Part shown: in pieces, positions 1 to 5,183 of the stretch
Numbering within the stretch: the first letter of the stretch is position 1
How the letters are laid out: the number at the start of each line of letters is the position of its first letter
Assembly (NCBI GenBank): GCA_900771325.1
Contig: CAAGNN010000137.1
Location: 1 to 12,638, forward strand
Length of the DNA stretch: 12,638 nucleotides
Direction: 5' to 3'
Source: Kiritimatiellia bacterium
GTDB lineage: Bacteria; Verrucomicrobiota; Kiritimatiellia; RFP12; DVOR01
The notes under the pieces: generated by a model
What the model saw: the letters and a program-made list of their open reading frames with translations, nothing else
Database searches by the model: none
What the model was told of the DNA's origin: nothing
Program-made: the position numbers and the translations under genes

Positions 1-125
1 CCGGGTTGACCTCGCATCCGCCCCGGGTTGACCCCCGACCCGCCCCGGGTTGACCCCCGACCCGCCCCGGGTTGACCCCCGACCCGCCCCGGGTTGACCT
101 CGCATCCGCCCCGGGTTGACCCCCG
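1..125. repeat. Left 22-bp tandem repeat array
   Basis: Direct tandem repeats with a 22-bp period. A partial unit (1-15) is followed by five full units starting at 16, 38, 60, 82 and 104. The constant core is CCGCCCCGGGTTGACC. The remaining six or so bases alternate between two versions, one reading CTCGCAT and the other CCCCGAC across the unit boundary. The units are contiguous with no unique spacers. The array begins at or before the window edge, so its true length is unknown. It runs directly into the hairpin at 126-160. The same repeat recurs at 6985-7041 and 12491-12599 in the same orientation. Function unknown; the family is not one I can name. Confidence 0.95.
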
Positions 126-160
126 ACCCGCCCCGGGTTGACCTCGGACCTGGGGCGGGT
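126..160. repeat. Terminal hairpin of left repeat array
   Basis: An inverted repeat closes the array: arms 126-138 (ACCCGCCCCGGGT) and 148-160 (ACCTGGGGCGGGT), 13 positions with one mismatch, around the 9-nt loop TGACCTCGG. It matches in layout and loop the hairpin at 7007-7041. It ends exactly one base before the TGA stop of apeD (161-163), so the operon's mRNA would fold it immediately after its last codon. That could protect the 3' end or help stop transcription, but no T-run follows on either strand, so it is not a canonical intrinsic terminator. Confidence 0.8.
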
Positions 161-892
161 TCAGTTTGAGCGTGCGCCGAGGAGTGCTTCCAGACGGTGG
201 GTGAGGGTGATGGCGCGGGCGTGGAGGGAGGGGCCGGAGATGTCGGCGGGGGGGATGAGGGGGAGGGGGGTGAGGCGGCAGTCGATGGGCTCGGTACCCA
301 TATCCCAGAGGGATTGGCCTTTGGCGAGGACGCGGCGGGAGAAGTCGATGCGTACGGGGAGGATGGGGGCGTTGGCGCGGAGGGCGAGTTGGGCGGCGCC
401 GCGGCGGAAGGGGTGAAGGCCGCCGGATTGGGGGGAGCGGGTGCCTTCGGGGAAGATGAGGAGGTTGTGGCCTTTGGCGAGGAGGGGCGGGGCGATGTCG
501 AGGAGGGTGGCATCGTCGGGGAGGAGGAGGCGGGAGACGACGAAGCCGAGGCAGGGGTTGCGGCGGAGACCGTGGCGGGCGAGGGAGAGGGTGTTGGGGT
601 AGCGCGAGAGGAAGAAGAGGACGTCGATGAGCGAGGGGTGGTTGGCCACGATGACGGTGCCGCGGAGGGGGCGGGGCATCGCGGTGAAGTCGAAGCGGAA
701 GAGGCGCGTCCAGGTGCCGAGGAGGAGGAAGATTGTCCAGAGGAGGCTGACGATGCGCCGGCAGCAACGGCGGCTCCAGAGGAAGGGGAGGACGAGCCCC
801 GAGAGGCCGAGGCCCCCGACGTTGAAGAGCACGAAGAGGGCGCAGGCCGTAAAGCCGCGCAGGCGCGCGCGGGCTTTGGGGGAGAGGCTCAT
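161..892 (-). CDS. apeD: Lysophospholipid-type acyltransferase, ApeD-like
   Basis: A 243-residue 1-acyl-glycerol-3-phosphate acyltransferase (PlsC/LPLAT) family protein. Two hydrophobic segments near residues 14-36 and 49-60 would hold it in the inner membrane. The catalytic H-x4-D motif is NHPSLID (H85, D90), and the FPEGTR substrate-binding block is at 147-152. Both are intact, so the enzyme should be active. In APE clusters this protein is thought to help pass the polyene, or the fatty acid of its lipid anchor, to a membrane acceptor; the exact substrate is not settled. The ATG at 890-892 overlaps the apeC stop by 4 bp (ATGA), pointing to translational coupling, with no clear Shine-Dalgarno motif of its own. 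It is the last gene of the operon and ends against the repeat hairpin. Its coding strand is extremely C-rich. A general phospholipid-synthesis PlsC is possible, but the context favours ApeD. Confidence 0.88.
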   Translation of the reverse strand: MSLSPKARARLRGFTACALFVLFNVGGLGLSGLVLPFLWSRRCCRRIVSLLWTIFLLLGTWTRLFRFDFTAMPRPLRGTVIVANHPSLIDVLFFLSRYPNTLSLARHGLRRNPCLGFVVSRLLLPDDATLLDIAPPLLAKGHNLLIFPEGTRSPQSGGLHPFRRGAAQLALRANAPILPVRIDFSRRVLAKGQSLWDMGTEPIDCRLTPLPLIPPADISGPSLHARAITLTHRLEALLGARSN

Positions 893-1533
893 GGGGCGCG
901 GCAGAGGGTGAAAGCGCTGGCGCGCAGGCATTGGCGTTGGCCGAGGAAGAAGGCGCAGAGGTCGGCGGCGGCGAGCGGTTCGGCGAGGGTGGGGGAGCCG
1001 GGGAGGGCGAAGGCGTGGAGGGCGTCGCCGGGGGCAGGGGTGTCGTCGAGCAGGGCGCCGATGGCGCAGGCGTCGGGAGTGCCGGGTTCGTCGGCCAGGA
1101 CCCAGAGGCGGGGACCTGAGGCCATCAGCGCTTCGAGCAGACCGCAGGCGGGGGTGTCTGCCCCGGCGGCGATGGCGGTGTAGGGGGCGGTGTCGCGCGC
1201 GAAGATAGAGTAGAGGCCGGGGGCGGCGTTGTAGACCGAGGTGCTGAAGCGGGCGGGGGAGACCTCGCCGGTGGCCCGGAAGTCGGCGACGAGGCGGCGC
1301 GAGAGGGTGTCTTCGCCGGTGCGCGAGGCGAAGACAATGGGGAGTGTTGCCACGGCCTCGGGCGGGAGATCGCCCGTGAGCTCGTGCAGAAGGTGGAAGG
1401 CAATCACTTGCAGACGCGAGAGGCGCCGGCGCTGCAGGGGCGGCACAAAGGCGAGGTCGGGCTTCTGCGCGAGGTCGGGCCAATGGGCCACGCGGCGGAT
1501 GGCCAGTGGGACGGGGCGGGGAGCGAGGGGCAT
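889..1533 (-). CDS. apeC: Ketosynthase-like chain-length-factor partner, ApeC-like
   Basis: A 214-residue protein resembling the beta-ketoacyl synthase N-terminal-like domain found in APE clusters (PF13723 type). The recognisable stretch is at about residues 92-135, with the pattern SPARFSTSVYNAAPGLYSI followed by a GADTPACGLLEAL segment. No Cys lies where a ketosynthase keeps its nucleophile, so it is probably not catalytic alone. In characterised APE systems ApeC pairs with the ketosynthase ApeO as a heterodimer, similar to a KS-CLF pair. Here its partner would be the ApeO-ApeP fusion at 3522-5183. The start is the ATG at 1531-1533 with a GAGGT motif about 5 nt upstream, 8 bp after the apeR stop. 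An upstream extension in this frame runs through apeR and is not used. Family assignment rests on pattern recognition. Confidence 0.82.
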   Translation of the reverse strand: MPLAPRPVPLAIRRVAHWPDLAQKPDLAFVPPLQRRRLSRLQVIAFHLLHELTGDLPPEAVATLPIVFASRTGEDTLSRRLVADFRATGEVSPARFSTSVYNAAPGLYSIFARDTAPYTAIAAGADTPACGLLEALMASGPRLWVLADEPGTPDACAIGALLDDTPAPGDALHAFALPGSPTLAEPLAAADLCAFFLGQRQCLRASAFTLCRAP

Positions 1534-1541
1534 AGAAGACC

Positions 1542-2762
1542 TCAGGGCTGGGCGAAGAGGAGGGCGGTGTTGACGCCGCCGAAGGCGAAGTTGTGCGAGG
1601 CCACGAGGCCGGTCTGGATGGCGCGGCCTTCGCCCATAATGAGGTCGAGCTCGCCGCATTCGGGGTCGGGGTCGGTGAGGTTGAGGTTCGGGGGGAACCA
1701 GCCCGCGTGCATCGACTCGATGGCGAGGATGGCCTCGACGGCGCCGCACGCGCCTAGGGCGTGGCCGATGTAGGACTTGAGGGTGGAGATGGGGGTGCCC
1801 TTGCCGTAGACGGCGGAGGTGGCGGTGCCTTCGGCCACGTCGCCGCGGTCGGTGGCGGTGCCGTGGGCGCTGATGTAGCCGACCTCTTCGGGGTGGCGGT
1901 GGGCATCGGCGAGGGCCAGGCGCATGGCGGCGGCCATCGTCTCGGCATTGGGCTGGGTGACGTGGCGGCCATCAGTGTTCGTGCCGAAGCCGACGACCTC
2001 GGCGAGGATGGTGGCGCCGCGGGCGAGGGCGTGGTCGCGCTCCTCCAGGATGAGGGCGCCGGCGCCTTCGCCGATGACTAGGCCATCGCGGTTGCGGTCG
2101 AAGGCGCGGGGGGTGGTCTTGGGCGCGTCGTTGCGGCGGCTGGTGGCGAAGAGGGTGTCGAAGACGATGACCTGGGTGGGGTTGAAGGATTCGGCCCCGC
2201 CGGCAATCATCACATCCTGCTGGCCGGCACGGATGGCCTCGTAGGCCAGGCCGATGGAGAGCGAGCCGGAGGTGCAGGCGGTGTTGGTGGGGAGGATGCG
2301 CCCGGTGGTGCCGAAGTGGACCGAGAGGTTGACGGCGATGGTCTGGGGCATCATCTTGATGTAGGTGGCGCTGGTGACGTTGCGTACCACGTGGTCGGCC
2401 AAGACTGAGTAGAAGTCCATCAGCGCATCGCAGTTGCCTGAGCAGGAACCGAAGGCGATGCCGGCGCGGCCGCTCTTGAGGAGGGGGTCGTCGAGGAGCC
2501 CGGCCTGGGCGAGGGCCTGTTCGGCGGCGTTGAGCGAAAGGATTGATTCGCGCCCCATTGTGCGGATGACGCGGCGATTGTAGCGCGCCGGGAGGTCGAA
2601 GTGCGCCGGGGCCCAGAGGGCCGTTTGCATCCCCTGATAGCCTTGCAGCTCCTCCGAGCGCTCGACGGCATTCTCGAGTTTGTGCAGGCGTGCGAAGGCC
2701 GTGGGCACATCGTTGCCCAAAGCCGAGATGAGACCATAACCAGTGATGACGACGCGGCGCAT
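1542..2762 (-). CDS. apeR: Beta-ketoacyl-ACP synthase, FabF-type, ApeR-like
   Basis: A full-length 406-residue ketosynthase of the KAS II family. The catalytic triad is visible: C163 in TACTSG, H300 in SAHGTATDRGD and H334 in YIGHALGACGA. The C-terminal NFAFGGVN block (391-398) is present. It should carry out decarboxylative condensation of malonyl-ACP onto the growing acyl chain in the cytoplasm. In APE systems ApeR is the ketosynthase that does not form the ApeO:ApeC pair, and may run separate condensations. The ATG at 2760-2762 shares one base with the apeQ stop (TAATG), with GGAGG 9 nt upstream. A housekeeping FabF is unlikely, given its place between apeQ and apeC and the second ketosynthase in the same operon. 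Confidence 0.93.
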   Translation of the reverse strand: MRRVVITGYGLISALGNDVPTAFARLHKLENAVERSEELQGYQGMQTALWAPAHFDLPARYNRRVIRTMGRESILSLNAAEQALAQAGLLDDPLLKSGRAGIAFGSCSGNCDALMDFYSVLADHVVRNVTSATYIKMMPQTIAVNLSVHFGTTGRILPTNTACTSGSLSIGLAYEAIRAGQQDVMIAGGAESFNPTQVIVFDTLFATSRRNDAPKTTPRAFDRNRDGLVIGEGAGALILEERDHALARGATILAEVVGFGTNTDGRHVTQPNAETMAAAMRLALADAHRHPEEVGYISAHGTATDRGDVAEGTATSAVYGKGTPISTLKSYIGHALGACGAVEAILAIESMHAGWFPPNLNLTDPDPECGELDLIMGEGRAIQTGLVASHNFAFGGVNTALLFAQP

Positions 2763-3490
2763 TAGAACATCCCTCCATTGACGGAAATGACTTGGCGAGT
2801 GATATAGGCGGCCTCTTCGGAGAGGAGGAAGGCCACGAGCGCGGCCACCTCTTCGGCCTTCCCCAGGCGGCGCATGGGAATGGCGGCGCGGACCTCCTCC
2901 AGCGGCAGGTCGCGCGTCATCTCGGTGTCGATGACACCCGGGGCCACGGCATTGACGGTGATGCCGCGCTTGGCCACCTCCACCGCCAAGGCCTTGACCG
3001 CGCCGATGATGCCGGCTTTGGCCGCCGAGTAGTTCACCTGCCCGCGGTTGCCTACCAGCCCGGAGACCGACGAGAGGGCCACGATGCGCCCGCGAATGCG
3101 CGCGCTGATCATCGGCATCACAATGGGCTTGAGGACGTTGTAGAGGCCGTCGAGGTCGGTGCGCAGGACGCGGTCCCACATGTCGCCCTCCAGGATGGGG
3201 AAGGGGGCGTCGGCGGCGATGCCCGCGTTGCAGACCACGCCGTAGTAGCAGCCGTGGCGCTCGATGTCCTCGGTGATGGCTGCGGCCGTGGCTTCGCGGT
3301 CGGCGCAGTCGAATTGCAGGCAGGTGCCGGTGCAGCCGAGGGGGGCGAGTTCGGCGGCGAGCGCGGTCAGGCGGTCGATGCCCGAGCGGCAGTGGAGGAC
3401 GGGGTCGTAGCCGCACTGGGCGAGTTTGCGGGCGATGGCTTGGCCGATACCGCGGCTGGCGCCGGTGACGAGAACGCGTTTTGGGGTCAT
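2762..3490 (-). CDS. apeQ: 3-ketoacyl-ACP reductase (SDR, FabG-type), ApeQ-like
   Basis: A 242-residue classical short-chain dehydrogenase of normal FabG length. The NADP-binding glycine motif TGASRGIG is at 9-16 and the NAG motif at 88-90. The catalytic Ser is S141, 13 residues before the YxxxK motif (Y154, K158). The end is the typical SVNGGMF. It reduces the 3-ketoacyl-ACP made after each condensation to 3-hydroxyacyl-ACP, preparing it for dehydration. No enoyl reductase is encoded in the window, as expected for a polyene. The start ATG at 3488-3490 has AGGAG 8 nt upstream and lies 31 bp after apeO-apeP. That gap is one of the two largest inside the operon. Confidence 0.94.
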   Translation of the reverse strand: MTPKRVLVTGASRGIGQAIARKLAQCGYDPVLHCRSGIDRLTALAAELAPLGCTGTCLQFDCADREATAAAITEDIERHGCYYGVVCNAGIAADAPFPILEGDMWDRVLRTDLDGLYNVLKPIVMPMISARIRGRIVALSSVSGLVGNRGQVNYSAAKAGIIGAVKALAVEVAKRGITVNAVAPGVIDTEMTRDLPLEEVRAAIPMRRLGKAEEVAALVAFLLSEEAAYITRQVISVNGGMF

Positions 3491-3521
3491 AGGAAGCACT
3501 CCTTGCAGGGGGATGGGGCGG

Positions 3522-5183
3522 CTAGAAGGTGGAGATTTCGCCCGCGGCAAACTGCGCGAGCTGCTCGGGCTCCGGGCGGAAGACGTTGAGGTTGGCCTCG
3601 GCGCAGGTCTGCCCGGCATCGTCGGTGATGGCGGCCTGGAAGGAGGCGAAGGACTCATCGGAGAAGAGGGAGGTGACGGCGATGGTGTAGCAGCGCCCGG
3701 GCTCGAAGCGCGGCAGGGCGAGCTTGAGGCGGCGCGTGCCCAGGAAGAAGCCTACGCGCGGCACGTGGCCGTTGCGGCGGTCGCGGAGCCCAACGTAGGC
3801 CGCCACGGTTTGGGCCATATACTCCACCGAGGCGCAGGGTGGCACGCCGCCGAGTTCGCCATCGTAGAGGAGGTCGCGCTCCGAGGGCACCACCCACGCG
3901 CGGAAGGGCGTGCCCTCCGCCTCGGAGAAGGAGGCCGGGTCGTAGCCCGAGAGCAGGCTCATCGGCGCGCGGTGGGGGAGCAGGTCGTCGAGGCTGTAGG
4001 GCGGGGGCGGAGGAACTTCAGGGGCGGCTTCTTCCCGGCGGCGGAGGATGAGGGTGGCATTGCTGCCGCCGAAGGCAAAGGCGTTGGAGAGGACTGTGCG
4101 CGGGGCGGGGGCCCCGGGGCGGGCGATGGGCAGGCGCGGTAGGTCGGGGTCGAGCGCGCTCTCGGGGACCGGGTGGGGGAAGGCCGGCGCGCGGTGGGTG
4201 AGCATCAGGTAGCAGAGGGCGGCCTCGATGGCTCCGGCCGCGCCGAGGGTGTGGCCGGTCAGGGGCTTGGTGGAGGAGCAACAGGGCGCGTGCTCGCCGA
4301 AGAGCGTGGCGATGGCGGCGCACTCCATTCGGTCGTTGTAGGGCGTGCCGGTGCCGTGGAGGTTGATGTAGTCCACGGCCTCGGGGGCGAGGTGGGCATC
4401 TTCCAAGGCGGCGCGCATCGCGGCCAGGGCCCCGCGCCCGCTGGGTTCGGGGGCGGTGAGGTGATAGGCGTCGGAGCTCTCGCCCACGCCGGCGAGCTCG
4501 ACCTCCCCGCGCCCGGCTTCCATCACGAAGAGGGCCGCCCCTTCGCCGAGGTTGATACCCTCGCGTCCGGCCGCGAGCGGTTGGGTGGGCTGGGTGCTGA
4601 GGGCTTCGAGGGCGAAGAAGCCGCCTTGGACGACCCGCGCAAAGCTGTCGACCCCACCGACGATGACGGCCTGGCAGGTGCCCGAGGTGATGAGGCTGCG
4701 CGCGGAGGCGAAGACCTTGGCGCTGGAGGAGCAGGCGGTAGAGACGGCGTAGGCCGGGCCCCGGAGCCAGAGCGCGTCGCGCAAATAGCGGGCCGGGGTG
4801 GACATATCAATCGCGTCGGGCAGAGCGGTGAACTCCTCCATCGTGGAGTTGCTGGTGCCCAGGACCACGCCGATGCGCTCGGCGGGGACGCGCGCAAGCA
4901 GCGCCTGGACGGCTCCCTGAATCTGCGCGATGGCGATGTCCAGCAGCTGCAGGCAGCGGGGCTTGAGGTCCGGGTTGTGGCGCAGTTCGCGCTCGGGCAG
5001 GGGCAGGTCGGGGCAGAAGCCGAAGGGAGAGGTCTCGCCATTGGGGAGCAACCCCTCCACGCGCCGCATTCCGTCGCGCGACATCGCCTGGGCGTTGCGC
5101 AGGATGGTCTCTGGGGCCGAGCCCAGGGCACAGGTGAGGCCCAGGGCGGTGAGGCCGATATAAGGGGAAGGACTGTCAGCCAT
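3522..5183 (-). CDS. Fused ketosynthase and hotdog dehydratase, ApeO-ApeP
   Basis: One 553-residue chain joins two proteins that are separate genes in enterobacterial APE clusters. Residues 1 to about 382 are a ketosynthase with C151 (STACSSS), H276 (HGTGT) and H311 (TGHTLGAAGA) intact. After a Pro/Glu-rich linker (about 383-397, with five consecutive prolines) comes a FabZ-like hotdog dehydratase of the ApeP/COG4706 type, with PHRAPMSLL (H404) and VEYMAQT (E454). It should condense and then dehydrate ACP-bound chains; the ketosynthase half would pair with ApeC and the dehydratase half with the ApeI domain of the ligase fusion. The start is the ATG at 5181-5183, because AAGGAG lies 10 nt upstream. 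An ATG 21 bp earlier lacks such a site. It overlaps the exporter gene by 8 bp. No stop or frame change separates the two domains. Confidence 0.92.
   Translation of the reverse strand: MADSPSPYIGLTALGLTCALGSAPETILRNAQAMSRDGMRRVEGLLPNGETSPFGFCPDLPLPERELRHNPDLKPRCLQLLDIAIAQIQGAVQALLARVPAERIGVVLGTSNSTMEEFTALPDAIDMSTPARYLRDALWLRGPAYAVSTACSSSAKVFASARSLITSGTCQAVIVGGVDSFARVVQGGFFALEALSTQPTQPLAAGREGINLGEGAALFVMEAGRGEVELAGVGESSDAYHLTAPEPSGRGALAAMRAALEDAHLAPEAVDYINLHGTGTPYNDRMECAAIATLFGEHAPCCSSTKPLTGHTLGAAGAIEAALCYLMLTHRAPAFPHPVPESALDPDLPRLPIARPGAPAPRTVLSNAFAFGGSNATLILRRREEAAPEVPPPPPYSLDDLLPHRAPMSLLSGYDPASFSEAEGTPFRAWVVPSERDLLYDGELGGVPPCASVEYMAQTVAAYVGLRDRRNGHVPRVGFFLGTRRLKLALPRFEPGRCYTIAVTSLFSDESFASFQAAITDDAGQTCAEANLNVFRPEPEQLAQFAAGEISTF

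Noticed and set aside
1..160. CRISPR array
   Set aside because: The 22-bp units are contiguous with no unique spacers, and no cas gene is present.
1..160. Promoter array based on the repeated TTGACC (-35-like) motif
   Set aside because: No AT-rich -10 element lies at the right spacing in any unit. The motif is simply part of the repeat.
126..160. Canonical rho-independent terminator
   Set aside because: The stem is strong, but there is no T-run after it on either strand; kept only as a repeat hairpin.
197..1183. Long plus-strand reading frame of 328 codons
   Set aside because: It is antisense to apeD and apeC, whose motifs are intact. The product is low-complexity Gly/Glu/Ala, as expected from the complement of GC-rich coding DNA.
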